From Trichostrongylus colubriformis (taxonomy: Eukaryota; Nematoda; Chromadorea; Rhabditida; Trichostrongylidae): DNA of 64,000 bases. Below, in pieces: positions 33,129-44,524 of this stretch (positions within the stretch are counted from its first letter, which is position 1; every line of letters starts with the position of its first letter). Made by a program: the position numbers and the translations under genes. Under the pieces are notes generated by a model, which did no database searches, had not been told where the DNA came from, and worked only from the letters and a program-made list of their open reading frames with translations. The DNA lies in assembly GCA_963978905.1 (NCBI GenBank), contig OZ022259.1:11470001-11534000 (forward strand), in the 5' to 3' direction.

Positions 33129-34283
33129 GTGTTGTCTTAGGATTGCACTTGGGCCCTACATTTTAGGGTCAACCTTTTTTGTAAGGTATGCCTAACGCTT
33201 GTAGAAAGAAGGTGGCCCTTACTACTGTGGTGCGGGAATCAAATCTCGTATCAATGCCTGCCCAGGCCAATCAAGTCTTCCACTTCCGTTTATGTGAATT
33301 GGCACTAGCTCATCTAAAAGGATAAAAGCGATAGTTTGTTCATCGGCTGATCCAGTAAATCATTGTATAGCCATTTCGCGTTCAACCTTCATAACGTGCT
33401 GAAGGGAATTATAATGCTCGGCGAGCACAACAAGGATATATCAACGCCGAAAACCTTGTCATTTTCATGCACCACGTTTACTCGATATGCCACGTACCGG
33501 ATATCGCCACTAGTCAACGAGAATTGGCATGAATCAATGGTTATCTCATGCAAAACTCAGATCATCCTGTATGCCTAGGGAAAATGAGGGATATAATCAG
33601 GATGAACATACATTTCAACTCGTCCGAAGTAGATGGAGATCCGCCCATGGTGGGCGGAGCATGCGAATATTCAGATGGTACACATTCCAATAAACAGTTG
33701 AGATTTATAACGGTATATAGAGCGGAGATAAGTGGCTGTGATTAGTGGTAGCTAGAGCTAAGGAGAGATAGTTAAATTTTCAACATCGCTGTTCACTCCA
33801 GCTAAAAATCATCAAAGTTGTCTTTTTGCATAGCACGTTTGGGAGACCAGTATGATCACATCCTTCCTGTGTAAACAAGAGATTAGGAGCACGCTTGAGA
33901 AGCTGGGGCAAATGGTCGTTGCAACAGGATTAAGCGAGGCATCAGATCTGTGATGACCTTATTTTGGAGCTCCCATCACAACTACAAAACAGCACCTGGC
34001 TTTTCACGGTTACGCCGAGCTACGCTGCGCCCGAGTTCATTGAAAATGCGAAAAAAACAGAAAAGTGTACATGAATAAGTCTTATGTGGTCATAAAATAG
34101 TAGACAGAATCTGTGTTTCATGCTGCTTAGGTGCTTGAAGCTCTGCGGGTTTACTATCCGGGCTTTCGCTAAAGACCATCGGACAGTCAACCGGCATTCC
34201 TTTCAGACCTCGTGCGTTTGCCATTCTCTCTCCTCATCTCTCTCGCACCCTCTCTCTCTCTCATTCTCAGCGATTTCCGCGAG
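33129..34283. other. No supported gene
   Basis: Contains the 33640-33670 repeat noted above. I searched here for upstream FG-repeat exons of the nucleoporin and saw none. Confidence 0.35.
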
Positions 34284-34286
34284 TAA

Positions 34287-34374
34287 GGCCGCGGTCATAC
34301 TTTGCGCAAGCTGCGTTAGTTGACGCCGGCACCGGCGTCAACTAACGCAGCTTGCGCAAAGTATGACCGCGGCC
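34287..34374. mobile_element. Harbinger-like palindromic MITE, 88 bp
   Basis: It is an almost perfect palindrome of GGCCGCGGTCATACTTTGCG and inward sequence, mirrored around 34330.5, with one mismatch at the centre. It is flanked by TAA on both sides (34284-34286 and 34375-34377), a TWA target duplication as made by PIF/Harbinger transposases. It lies just upstream of the first visible nucleoporin exon. Confidence 0.85.
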
Positions 34375-34507
34375 TAAAGGTATGTCACTGCTCAACACGC
34401 AGCCCCCCCCCCCCTCCCCCAATCCCACACAAGTGATTCCATAAGTTCTGCACTCTTCATTCCAGTTATCCTTTCAACATCGAGATTTTGAATTTTAGTT
34501 TTCTCAG

Positions 34508-34561
34508 CGGCAGCTCCAGTAACGTCAACGTCGACAGCTCAAGCCCCTCTATCTTTCGGTG
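34508..34561 (+). CDS. npp-11: Nup62-family nucleoporin, FG-region exon
   Basis: The exon follows TTTTCTCAG, encodes AAPVTSTSTAQAPLSFG and ends at G|GTAAGT. The Ser/Thr/Ala/Pro-rich text ending in an FG dipeptide is typical of the natively unfolded FG domain that lines the pore channel. It begins with two bases of a codon, so at least one upstream exon exists but was not found. The symbol is the C. elegans Nup62 name, used by inferred orthology. Confidence 0.6.
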
Positions 34562-34861
34562 GTAAGTTTTTCTTCAGTCATTTTTTTTGCCTAATAAGAT
34601 GTTTTATCAGTTGTCACTGTGTTAATACGGCGTTAACTGGTGTAGTTGAAGTGGGGCATTTTTTTCTAATTTTTTTTTTCAACTTTTTCTAATTTTTTTT
34701 CAACCAAATTGCTGGAAGCGCAGCGTATAAAATCGGCAGCGGATACGAAAAGTTCATTTTCGTTCATGGGTTCATTATCTCAATGAGGGACTACTTTAGA
34801 GCCATTAGCTAAGACACATCAGCGTGGATAGTTCCATGATCTTAGTTTGTTTGCTTTTCAG

Positions 34862-34919
34862 CTACATCATTCTCATCCACACCTCAGTCTGCTCCCAAAC
34901 CTGCTGAGACCAGTACAAC
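34862..34919 (+). CDS. npp-11: Nup62-family nucleoporin, Ser/Thr-rich exon
   Basis: After TGCTTTTCAG it reads ATSFSSTPQSAPKPAETSTT, using the leftover base of the previous exon, and ends AC|GTCTGT. The 55-bp intron ends in TTTAG at 34974. The composition is that of the linker between the FG repeats and the coiled-coil domain. Confidence 0.65.
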
Positions 34920-34974
34920 GTCTGTTCTTGCTTTTGCAGTAACCTTGAATCATTATCTAGCTACTGATCTTTAG

Positions 34975-35125
34975 GACAACTACAGAGGCTGCAAGTGCAG
35001 ATGCCAGCACCGGTTCGTCTTTGAAACAGCTATTGGAGAAGGAAGGATCTGTTGGCTCAGCGTGCTCTCAGCTTCTTGCTAGCATGACTGCGGATACGGA
35101 AATCAACTTTGCCGACTTGGCTGCA
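34975..35125 (+). CDS. npp-11: Nup62-family nucleoporin, linker to coiled coil
   Basis: It reads TTTEAASADASTGSSLKQLL, then EKEGSVGSACSQLLASMTAD and TEINFADLAA, ending at the strong donor GCA|GTGAGT in phase 0. The low-complexity start gives way to an amphipathic helix, marking entry to the C-terminal domain that assembles with the Nup58 and Nup54 homologues in the central transport channel. Confidence 0.7.
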
Positions 35126-35773
35126 GTGAGTTTCTTTATGAAGATGACAAGAAATGTTCAAATTTCGTAAATTTTTAACTCCCACAGAATACTTAGTACG
35201 GTGTTTTCCCGTGTTACAACGTAAGCTTATAAGGTTCCATTGAAGTCTGCTCTTTACCTAGCCATTTCGTTTTACTTGGCCTCACGCTGGTGCTCAAAGG
35301 TAACGTGGGGGCGCTTCCATAAGTCGCGGCACCGTCATAAACCGCTAAGTATAAATTCGGCATAAAATGGCAGCAGATATGAAACCCGCACTTTCGTGTA
35401 AGAAATTGGTTGCAGAATAGCTGCCTTTGACCTTCATAACGTCGTTTACTTGCAAAACCATAGTGAGGCCAAAATATATACGTGCACGCTTTGGCGCCGT
35501 TCCGTTTCTTTTTTTGTAACAATTAGTACCCATCATGAAACGATGGAATCGGTGGTGAAATGAGTGTAACCGCTTGGGAACTAGAACTCAATGGCTATTT
35601 GAGAGTCATTTTCACTCTGACCTTTCTTTGTAACATGATCTATGTTCTAGAAAATTTGATAATTTCACCACAGGTTTACCAATGTTTTGTGGCTGCCGAT
35701 GAATTATGAGTGATACTTTTTCCTTCCATATCTCTCGATGGAGCTGTAAAAACGTCCCCGATAACTATTACAG

Positions 35774-35881
35774 ATCACTCAAAAAATGACACTGGATCTC
35801 GCTTCCGACGAGCGAGCTTTCTTGAATTGCTTGTTGGAGCTGAATGCGTATGATCGGCAACTGTGGGACAATATGCAAAAG
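35774..35881 (+). CDS. npp-11: Nup62-family nucleoporin, coiled-coil exon 1
   Basis: Between TATTACAG and AAG|GTGAGT lie exactly 36 codons: ITQKMTLDLASDERAFLNCL, then LELNAYDRQLWDNMQK. The pattern of a heptad helix with ER.FL........NA.DR.L..N is the conserved core of the Nsp1/Nup62 C-terminal domain (the vertebrate protein has ERHFL and VNAWDRTLIENG there). This is the main basis for the family call. The domain binds partner nucleoporins at the nuclear pore. Confidence 0.8.
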
Positions 35882-35943
35882 GTGAGTATCGTGGTACATG
35901 TCTCATTCGTTGCTGGATAGTTAGTACAATTGACCCATTGCAG

Positions 35944-36034
35944 ATCTCTGATGTTGATTCAAAATTGGTAGCCTTAGAAGAAAAGCAAAGCAAAATGATA
36001 TACAATATGGGATGTATTACAGAAGAACAAAAAG
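35944..36034 (+). CDS. npp-11: Nup62-family nucleoporin, coiled-coil exon 2
   Basis: After CCATTGCAG it reads ISDVDSKLVALEEKQSKMIY and NMGCITEEQK, ending at G|GTAGGT with one base carried over. It continues the heptad pattern, matching the part of Nup62 that follows ENGEKI. The next intron is long (about 1.57 kb if the candidate exon at 37606 is right) and contains a MITE and a fold-back mariner remnant. Confidence 0.75.
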
Positions 36035-36087
36035 GTAGGTACTTCTGTTGATTGGGTGGTACCCTTATGTCATGATTTCACGTCTTA

Positions 36088-36217
36088 GGCCGCGGTCATA
36101 CTTTGCGCAGCTGCGTTAGTTGACGCCGGTGCCGGCGTCAACTAACGCAGGTGCCTGCGTGAGTTGACGCCGGCACCGGCGTCAACTAACGCAGCTGCGC
36201 AAAGTATGACCGCGGCC
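36088..36217. mobile_element. Harbinger-like palindromic MITE, 130 bp, in the nucleoporin intron
   Basis: It has the same GGCCGCGGTCATACTTTGCGC ends as 34287-34374, here with an internal duplication of the GACGCCGG...CCGGCGTC core (two stem units in series). It is flanked by TTA at the left and TAA at the right. A TIR-like sequence of the 7746-7985 family (GGTACCCTTATGTCATGATTTC) directly precedes it. Confidence 0.8.
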
Positions 36218-36724
36218 TAAAGCTCAATTTCTGTTATGCTCGCTGACAGATTGTCAGCATTTACCAGTTCTCATTGAGCTATGTTCTTCCGGGTGCAAAT
36301 CGAAGCGAAATAATCAGATATCGTATGCAAAACTTTAGTCATCTTATTTGCCACATCAAACGCCGATCGATGCAGGGGAGGTACATATGTAAATTCAAAG
36401 CCACTGGAAAGGTCAAGGAAGGAGAGCGTATTTGATAACGTTATTCTCTGTAAATAAACATTTGAATTCTGAAAAGATAATGTGTAAGACCTTAAGGGTG
36501 CTTTTGGGAGCTCCACCTCGAGCTGCATGCTTCTGTGACGGAGTTGCTTGCCTACAGCGGACAAAGACGGCAGACGCCACTGTCATTTGACGTCGCGTGA
36601 TTGGATTTCATTCATAATGATGTTGAACATGTGAAACAGTAAAAAGTGATACAACAAACGGGAGCATGCGCTTCCTCACCCCCTTTTCTGGTACTATGGT
36701 ATCTATATAGTGATAATACGATAG

Positions 36725-37349
36725 GTCACATTCTGGATTGCGAGAATTAATAAAGTCAAGAATGGCATTTTTACGCTGCATAGTATCGGCGAATTTCTGT
36801 TGATCAAATTCTGGATTGCGAGAATTAATAAAGTCAAGAATGGCATTTTTACCTGCATAGTATCGGCGATTTCTTCTGACGCAGGTTTGCATCGAGAACC
36901 CGGAGAAAATTGCGATCCATCAGGGAGAGGTCTGGAGAATAAGGGGGTGAAGGAGGTCTCGATGCCTAACTGCATCAGTTTTTGCTGGGTGCGCAAAACA
37001 ACGCAAAACCCCACACTTTGCAAGTCACCCGGCAGAAACTGATGCAGTTAGGCATCGAGACTCTCCCTCATCCCCCTTATTCCCCAGACCTGCCCCTGAC
37101 GGATGACCACTTTTACCGGGTTCCTGATGCAGACCTGCAACAGAAGGAGTTCGCCGTTACGATGCAAGTCGAAAATGCCATCGTTGACTTTATTAATTTT
37201 CGCAATCCACAATTTTATCATGATCGCATATATTCTTTACCAGATCGTTGACAAGGTTGTGTAGATTCGGATAGTTTTTATTTCAACAAATAAAGTTGTG
37301 TCTGTGCGAAGTTATGGCGTTTTGAAAAAAGTGGTCTGCATACACCTAA
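36725..37349. mobile_element. Fold-back mariner remnant, third copy of the 21.4-kb family
   Basis: The right arm is intact in outline: plus 36982-37251 encodes LGAQNNAKPHTLQVTRQKLM, LPHPPYSPDLPLTDDHFYRV and DRIYSLPDR, and the end is TACACCTAA beside TA at 37350. The left arm, on the minus strand, is truncated at its outer end near 36725. It contains a 79-bp-spaced tandem duplication of ATTCTGGATTGCGAGAATTAATAAAG. It has decayed more than the copies at 21353 and 45095. Confidence 0.8.
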
Positions 37350-37605
37350 TACATATGTATATTGTAACAATGAAAATATGGCAAGCAAAGCATTCCTGCG
37401 ATTAGCTCAGCTTGGTAACCATCATCGAATGCAGTCAAATATAACAGTGACTGCATTTGCTCTCAAGCAATATGTACTTCCTGCAGAAAGGAGAAGCTAC
37501 ACAGGTCAAAATAAATTGGATACAGCGAATGACACAAACAGGATCTAGTTCCGAAATCATGAGTTGACGACAGTTCACTTGAATCTTCTATTACTTTTGA
37601 ATTAG

Positions 37606-37672
37606 AGCGAATTATTCAGCCGATTTCAAATGAGCAAATTGAAAGGTCGAGCGAGTTAAAAAAGCTAGCGAG
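37606..37672 (+). CDS. npp-11: Candidate next exon of the Nup62-family gene, possibly damaged downstream
   Basis: After GAATTAG the frame fits the phase of 36034 (G+AG) and reads ERIIQPISNEQIERSSELKK and LAR, then reaches AG|GTGATA. This resembles the part of the Nup62 coil after QKELEDLL. Beyond it, up to 37812, protein-like pieces appear in three frames: SEVISNLKVHTE at 37667-37702, RHAADVCAINSG near 37708-37742, and HQQWIDSANVNV at 37731-37766, whose QWID matches a conserved Nup62 word. Either small introns, a decayed 3' end or base errors explain this. If 37740 is a splice acceptor, the reading ends at TAA 37810-37812. Confidence 0.4.
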
Positions 37673-37812
37673 GTGATATCGAACTTGAAAGTGCATACTG
37701 AGTGAAGAGACATGCCGCTGATGTTTGCGCCATCAACAGTGGATTGACTCCGCAAACGTTAATGTTTGAACAATGGGAACGACAGCGATTATCTATGAGG
37801 AGAACTAAGTAA

Positions 37813-40571
37813 TCGTTTCTTGTCATCACTCGCTTTTTCCTTAGTCTGTTTCCTTCATTTCTCCGCGCTTATGATGGAAATAAAATGATGTGTTCTTTAG
37901 CTTCAAGGTTCGCTACACTTGCGCCACAATTCTCTATAATCCTCGTGGGTCATTGCGCTCAGTAATGACTTTAGGGGAGTTGAAGAATACAATAAAAAAC
38001 CCTTGAAATACCAAGAAATATGATGCTGGGCGTCATCACCCGAAACTCAAGATGTCAAAAGTTCCTTTGATCTGACGGCGGGAGTCCACCATCTTGAGGC
38101 GGTGTGCGCCATCTCACTGACGGGTTTGCTGTGCGCTTACTGTTTATGCTGGCACTGCACTGGAGACACGTCCTCGGCAGTTGTGGAAGGAAGTATCTGC
38201 TCACGGATTAGAGCGGAATATCGAGATATCACGAGCAGTGCGTTCAGAGTAATCGTGCATGAAGCTTTAGTTTTTCAGCTCCTCACATTGTCATGCTGTA
38301 TTTGTTTACTATAGTATAAAGGTGCCGCCGTCGCCTTCAGCCGGCTCTTCCTTAGCAGCTAGCCAGGCCATGCAAGACCTCAAGTGCACTTAACAACTTT
38401 ACCTTCAACTGACTTGACATAGCACTACAAAGACATCGCGGTAAACACAGAGAATTTATCTGCACGATACAGGACATGATGACGAGAATGAGAGATCACG
38501 ACGATGCGACGATGATAACGGTATCGGTAGGACTTCCGATCGGGGCAAATCCTTGACGTCGCCTTCTCCCCCCAGCCTGCGTTCTCGGTCCTTTTATTGG
38601 CTTTCTGTCAGCGCGTCGTTCCCATCATACCTCCTCGGGATCTGAAAGCATAGCGTCAGAGCCAAGTAATGTTTACATATAATTCTCAGATAAAAAGGAT
38701 AGATAAAATAATGAATAAGCAAAGACATAACCGACTTATTTACAGAGGCTCCACTCGGGCATGCAAGTTGTGATTTTTGCAAAGTCTCGAGTTTTTATCC
38801 GGATCATCCCGTTCAGAACAAAAAAAGTTTGTGTTTTTTCATGGTGTACTGACCTCACCGTCAATCTGCGGCCCACGTCGCAGTAGGTTCATCACATTGG
38901 GATGGCATGCAGTATGTTGGGTTATGGGAGGAGCACTGCCGTTAGAACTGGACCGATCACAGAGTGGGTAACTGTGGTAAATTAAAAAGACTGTAATCTT
39001 TTAAACAAATATGGCCGGCTCAGACAGCTATCATAAAGTACTGAGAGAGCCGAAGCCCGCTCCGGCCCTCCAAGTCTCATGCTTTGATTCCTGTGCCTAA
39101 TGGGTGCACCAATGGGTGTGCGGATAAGCGTGAATCCAACCATGTTACACTATAATCCTTGCTAAATCACACGCTGAGCAACTCCTGCTAACATTATCGT
39201 ACGGATACCGTCGGATCGTTTCTCCTTCTCAGAGGGGCCGGCTTCGCCAACCCTTTCTGTTTTCATTTTTCTATGAATGTTACTCATTCTTTACATAAAG
39301 GGCGTCAGTAGTTATTACACTACTCCAGTGCTTCGCTCTTTGAGATTGAAGTACTGGCTTTGTCAAACTATATGGATTTGCTTCCTTGTCGATCGACACA
39401 TAAGACTTGAAGATCGGATCTGATCAATTTGCTTTACGGTGTCATGCCGGCTGTGGATCACGTCGTTTCAAAAAGCGGGCATGGCTGCCACATTATGCAT
39501 TTCCCAATTCTTTCGCCATGAACAGTCTTCCGTTTCCTTTTTCGGTCTATTGTAGAAAGCTACCATCACTGCGGCCTTCAAAGAGCAGTGAGTAGTTATT
39601 TGATAATTCCAGGAGAATGAGACGATGTATTGTTAAGCCCATTTTCGATAAAATAATGCCCACAATAATGCCAACATGTTATTAGGTGTATCTTTGATCA
39701 GCGTATGGCCACAGGCCACAACGCGTTCTCTTTCGCTTCCAATCGGATTAATAAAGTGTAGTTTTTGGGGAAGGTATGCGCTTTTCCCATCCTGCTCAGT
39801 GTGCGCCGAAGTCGCCGCATATCAAATGTTGACCATCAAGGGCTCATTGTCAGTATCCATATCAGTAGTAACTGCTGACGTATGCCAAGTGTGCCTAAAA
39901 GGCTTTCATAGAAAAAACGAAATTTCAAAGGAGCTCGGCGACGCCGACTCTTCCAGGGAAGGGAAGGAGCGCCCAGCGGCAGCTGGGCGATCCAACTCGG
40001 GGAGAAACCAGACAATGCGCAAAATATGAAGGAATGAGTGGGAAATGTTGTGAATTTGTGCAATATTTGGTTTCGAGTAGCACCCCTATCTAGCTCAATG
40101 ATGATCGTCGCGGTGTAACGCTGGCGAGGTCATGTCTGGGATTCTTATTTATATATGAAGATAGGTTTCTCATATTCACAGTTCGTTTTTGCATTTCATG
40201 TGGCTTCCCCTTTTAGTCGCAAAACACCCCAAAATGTGCTCGTGTACGGTTCATTCCGAAGCGATAGACGGGGCGTGGCCTACAGACTGGGTGAGCGCGT
40301 GTGACGGGTCGGAGGGTTTGATACACTTTCATCCTCCGTAGGCCACGCACTATCATGCGCTGTGAAATGGACTGTACAATGATTAATAACATTCCGGCGA
40401 ATATCAGTGCAGTGGTAAGGGGAATTCAACTGTATTATTCATTACAATTTCTATACTGACAGGTGGGCGTTCCACCCCAAAGCAGACACGTTCTATGTTC
40501 TGCTCTTGTACTTTCTGTTTTCACAGTTATAATCGCTGTTCGAATCTCTATCGACCTATCTGGGTCTCAAT
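37813..40571. other. No supported gene
   Basis: Unassigned sequence. The text near 39835-39890 (CTCATTGTCAGTA...GCTGACGTATGC) recurs in similar form near 56570-56615, so it is part of a dispersed repeat and not a gene. Confidence 0.35.
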
Positions 40572-40841
40572 TCAAAGTTCCATGGGAAGCTGAAACCCTA
40601 CTTTAGTTAGGGCCTCATATTTCATTTGGAGTTTTTCAATGCTATTACTCCTATCACTGTCTTCAATAATCCAGCTTGTTTGACTGAGCCGACGCACGTA
40701 ACGCGCGAAGCAATCGATACTGCTCAAAACTAATGCACAAATTCTAGACAAACCGATCTTTCGAGCCACCTTCGAAAAGGTGAGGTGGCCTATCACAGCA
40801 ACGAGTGTAGCAAGCGCCAATGAAGAAGATTTTCTTGGCAA
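40572..40841 (-). CDS. Possible exon, unknown protein
   Basis: The minus frame reads LALATLVAVIGHLTFSKVAR, KIGLSRICALVLSSIDCFAR, YVRRLSQTSWIIEDSDRSNS and IEKLQMKYEALTKVGFQLPM before a stop. The alternation of hydrophobic and charged residues is protein-like, but there is no partner exon, no domain and only an internal Met as start. Confidence 0.25.
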   Translation of the reverse strand: MPRKSSSLALATLVAVIGHLTFSKVARKIGLSRICALVLSSIDCFARYVRRLSQTSWIIEDSDRSNSIEKLQMKYEALTKVGFQLPMEL

Positions 40842-40879
40842 AGATCAACATGTTCGCCTGTATAGATGTGCTCCCGTTC

Positions 40880-41010
40880 AGTTACCCAGGAATCTTTCCG
40901 AATTTCGGTCCAGACCTCGACCTTGCTAAGAATTTGTCTCCAGGGGTGACTAGACCTCTTGAGCACGAAAACAAAAGGGTCCTGTGCGAAAACGTTTTAC
41001 TCGTGCGCTC
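40880..41010. repeat. Dispersed repeat block
   Basis: The wording TTTCGGTCCAGACCTCGACC...GACTAGACCTCTTGAGCACGAAAACAAAAGG...GCGAAAACG is a diverged copy of the blocks at 5560-5760 and 5985-6050. Confidence 0.6.
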
Positions 41011-43623
41011 CAGGCTCTGCCACTTCCTATGTTGTGGTTTTGCTCGTTCGAGAAAAATAACTTCATTCGCAGAGTCGTTTCGCAGATCCAGAGCAGATTT
41101 GAGTTTATTATCTCATGGCGTTCACATGTCATATGTTTCAAAGAACAGCTTTCCTCCAGCATCACAGAAGGTGTGTAGCTGCTAATGCCGCTAGGTTTCG
41201 GTCGTCCGTGCATCGAACGGCCAAGCCGACCATTCGTCTCTTGTAGGACAGAAATGCCCTACATAGTTCGCCAAGAAGACAAAAAGTGTAACAGAAAGTG
41301 TTGCACGGCTGATTAATATAACATTAAGACAGCAGCGGCTAGTAAGTTACCGCTTCACCGGATTCAGTGTACCAGGAATCACAGCTGATTCATTACACTA
41401 AAAAAACAACTAAATGAACAGCACTCTGCATGCACTTTCAAGCAACAAGTTGTTAAGCAATGCGTAAATATTTATTCTGAGCTTTCGTTATAATTTCAAA
41501 CAAAAGAATGGTAAATGCTAGCTGAAATCACAGCGCAATATGACCACCTAATATTTTGCATAGAACTTTCCCCAGGTGAAAAGAGGAGCCTTCCGTAGGC
41601 ATTCAGCGGTTTTGAGCAGTCGTATTGACCACGAGGAAATATTCAGCTGAAATGGAGTAGCGCTTATGCTTACAATTAGCACAGCATAGCACAGGTTATA
41701 CCTCAAGGTAACGTTTCACTCGCAGTATCACTCCATTATCCTTATCTTCCTCAATTGCTTCGCTGTACAGCAGAGTACAAAACGGGTGAGGCCACACTGA
41801 AATAGCAGCAGCATTTCTTAACCAAAATGAAAAAAATGGAAACTTTACGAGATACGACTGAAAACATCATTTCAGGGATCACGCACTTTATGTATTTCTT
41901 ATTCTTGCCTTTGAGGTTATTGTTATTTAGAGGCACATACCTCCAAATAACGACATAAGAGGTGCAAGGAGTCGGTAAGGAAGAATCCATGATTCGAGGT
42001 TTTGTAATGCGAGACTTCGAATCATTAACTTATATATATAGTAAATATTACATGAAACATGCCTACCTCTCTTCCCTTACTGATGAGCACAGAGGGAGGT
42101 TACCTCTAAATTTAACCTCCGTCTAAGGGCCCGTGCGAAACGGAGATTAAACTATTTCTTTGCTTCTTCCCACCCCCCCCCCTAAAGTCTTTTTAAACAT
42201 TGTTTCTTTGTTAACAATTGTTTATTTCTTCGCATCAGAGCGCTCAAATGCGTTTCCGCTTGGGAATATCACGAGAATTCACCATACAACGTGCTGATCC
42301 ACATAACTGTTGCTTTCATCACTGAATTTACACCCTATCTTATCTTACCGCACTCATTGCGAGCTTCTCTAACACTCGTGGCAACCGAAGCCAGTAGTCT
42401 CGTATATGGTGGTTGCCAGCTTCTCAAGGTCGCTTGGAGGTGGTAATTCTATGCGCTACAGTGACTCACCCTTCCCTTGATAGCTCGGTCCGCAAGCACG
42501 CGGGTTTTAGGTAGAGGCATGTGCGTTTACTGAAGCCCGCGTGCCTGGCAACCGAACTATATATAATCGCGCGTGGGACTGCAACACCCTAAGGCGACGC
42601 TCATCGCAGTGGAATTAGTATTGTGTTCGTGCATAATTAATGCGGCTTTTTTTCAACCTCAGCAAAAACAATAATAAAACCCAACGAATTTCCAGTTCCA
42701 CAGATATCTCAATGGATGCGTATCCAAATCCTATCTCTGACATCGCTATTTCTACACAGTCAACGATTGATAAGCATCGAATCTTTTTGCACCTATTCTA
42801 TGACAATGTCTATTCCACTAACTGTCGTGGAATGTGCCTTTGATACCTTGATGTGAAATTTTTTTATGAGCTATGTCTAGAGAAATACCATTACATATAT
42901 GTGGCATTTCCTGTGATTTTGTAGCTCGGACAATTTCGGTGTGGTCAGTTGTATTTTTTCTAATGTGTCAACCTTGGCATTTAAAGTAACAGGTGAGTGT
43001 TTTTGGAGCAAACTCATCCGGATGACGGCTTCTGGAGAATCAAGATGTGAGAGGATGAAAGAATGAAGTAGTAAGACAAAGCTCGATTCATGTGTACCTG
43101 CAACGGTGAAGGAAAAAAGGGAAGTGGCCTCTTTCCGATACCGTCTTGGCCTTGCTTGTATGAACAAGTAGGTTGACGCTCAGTTCTTTCATAAGCCCTT
43201 GATCGGGATTTACGGCTACCTTGAGGTCCTGACGATTCAGGTATATCTGTATTACCATAGCAATAGTTCTGAGAGATAGGAAATATGAACCCTAAGGATC
43301 AGCAGATTCTCCCACACAAGGACGAATCATGCTTATTCCGGTTGCCCAGAATTTTAGAGATCCAGAGGCGATAAATTCGATCAAGGACGCTCATTATCGT
43401 GATGAGTCTTGAAGTATCCTCAGAGGAAAGCTGTCCATACGCTTGAAGAAATGATATTCAAAATTGAAGCCAGTCATATGAGTATGGTGGATCTCGCCTA
43501 GTTTCGTAGTCCCGCTCAATCCAATTTTTCCAGAAAAGATTGTGCGAAAAGGAGCCATGCATTATCTCTGAAGACGGGTTCCTTCTTCCTGCTTCTTCGT
43601 TCTTGCACTTATGATCGTAATTT
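41011..43623. other. No supported gene
   Basis: The region is unassigned. A CCTCCGTCTAAGGGCCCGTGCGAAACGGAG block at 42117-42147 recurs near 10328-10355. A ten-base C run lies at 42173-42182. An imperfect inverted repeat (CACGCGGGTTT / AAGCCCGCGTG) lies at 42495-42545, followed by a TATATATAA. Confidence 0.4.
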
Positions 43624-43686
43624 GTGGTGCATCTCGTGAGCTTTCACACCATTTGCATCTGTAATAATTTCGCCGGGATTCACTTG

Positions 43687-43953
43687 AAACTGCTGCGGAA
43701 TGGACCAGCCACAGACTACCACACCGCCGCCGTGCCCTACCAGGCGGATGAGGCTGACAGCTACGAGCTTGACCGTCGTCCAGCCGTTGTGCAGACTATC
43801 CTACAGTATCCGGCTCTCATTATGGGTTACGATGCGGTTAATAGGTGGGTCGTGGAAGAGAAAGATGACGAGACAAACCGTCAGTATGGGACCGTCGTTT
43901 ATCCGCTTCGTGTGAAGGCTTTAGAAGAACCAAAAACTCATTTTAGGGCATAA
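43687..43953 (+). CDS. Probable coding exon, unknown protein
   Basis: The frame is open upstream to 43624 and ends with TAA at 43951-43953. It reads LLRNGPATDYHTAAVPYQAD, EADSYELDRRPAVVQTILQY, PALIMGYDAVNRWVVEEKDD and ETNRQYGTVVYPLRVKALEE. The balanced composition and locally higher GC content distinguish it from random frames. I do not recognise the family, and no splice acceptor with a good consensus is visible. It could be a terminal exon or a fragment of a mobile-element gene; the sequence after it leads into an RTE-like fragment at 44525. Confidence 0.4.
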   Translation, partial: KLLRNGPATDYHTAAVPYQADEADSYELDRRPAVVQTILQYPALIMGYDAVNRWVVEEKDDETNRQYGTVVYPLRVKALEEPKTHFRA

Positions 43954-44524
43954 ACGTCACTATGCTCGGATAGGATAGCCACGGATCTCTTTCACTAAGG
44001 GGTTTTTCTGAAGGATCTGGAGCCGTTAAAAGGTAAGGCTACGTGACGCGTCTCTGCGGTAAATCACAAACCGAAAGTCATCATGTACTTGCTATGAGAC
44101 GAGGCTAGACTGAAGGTATAGAGTCGCCTACTGTGTGCTTGGTTAATTCATACCCACTGCACCCATAAAGGCGTTTCTTTCATACGTGTGGGATGCAGCG
44201 GTGCGTGTATTGTGCAGTGGGTACCATTCGACCCGGCCAAAAGCCTGCTCAGTTAGGACTGGGAGATACATGGGAGACGGTTCGGAGTCGCCTCCAATAA
44301 AAAGCTTTGAGTCTACCTCAAGATAGCTCGGCAAACTACCCGAGTATACCCAGCCCGCCTGGTAAGCTGCTCTTACTTTCATCTTGCTGAAACAACGGTA
44401 AGGATGGGCCTCATTCCCCCTGACTTGGTGTAGCTCCCAATACGGCAGCACTGGGTAGAACCGCTTGAGAACAGCTGCTACAATCTCAGGGCTATAACAG
44501 GCTGCCTAAATCGAGAAGAACTAA

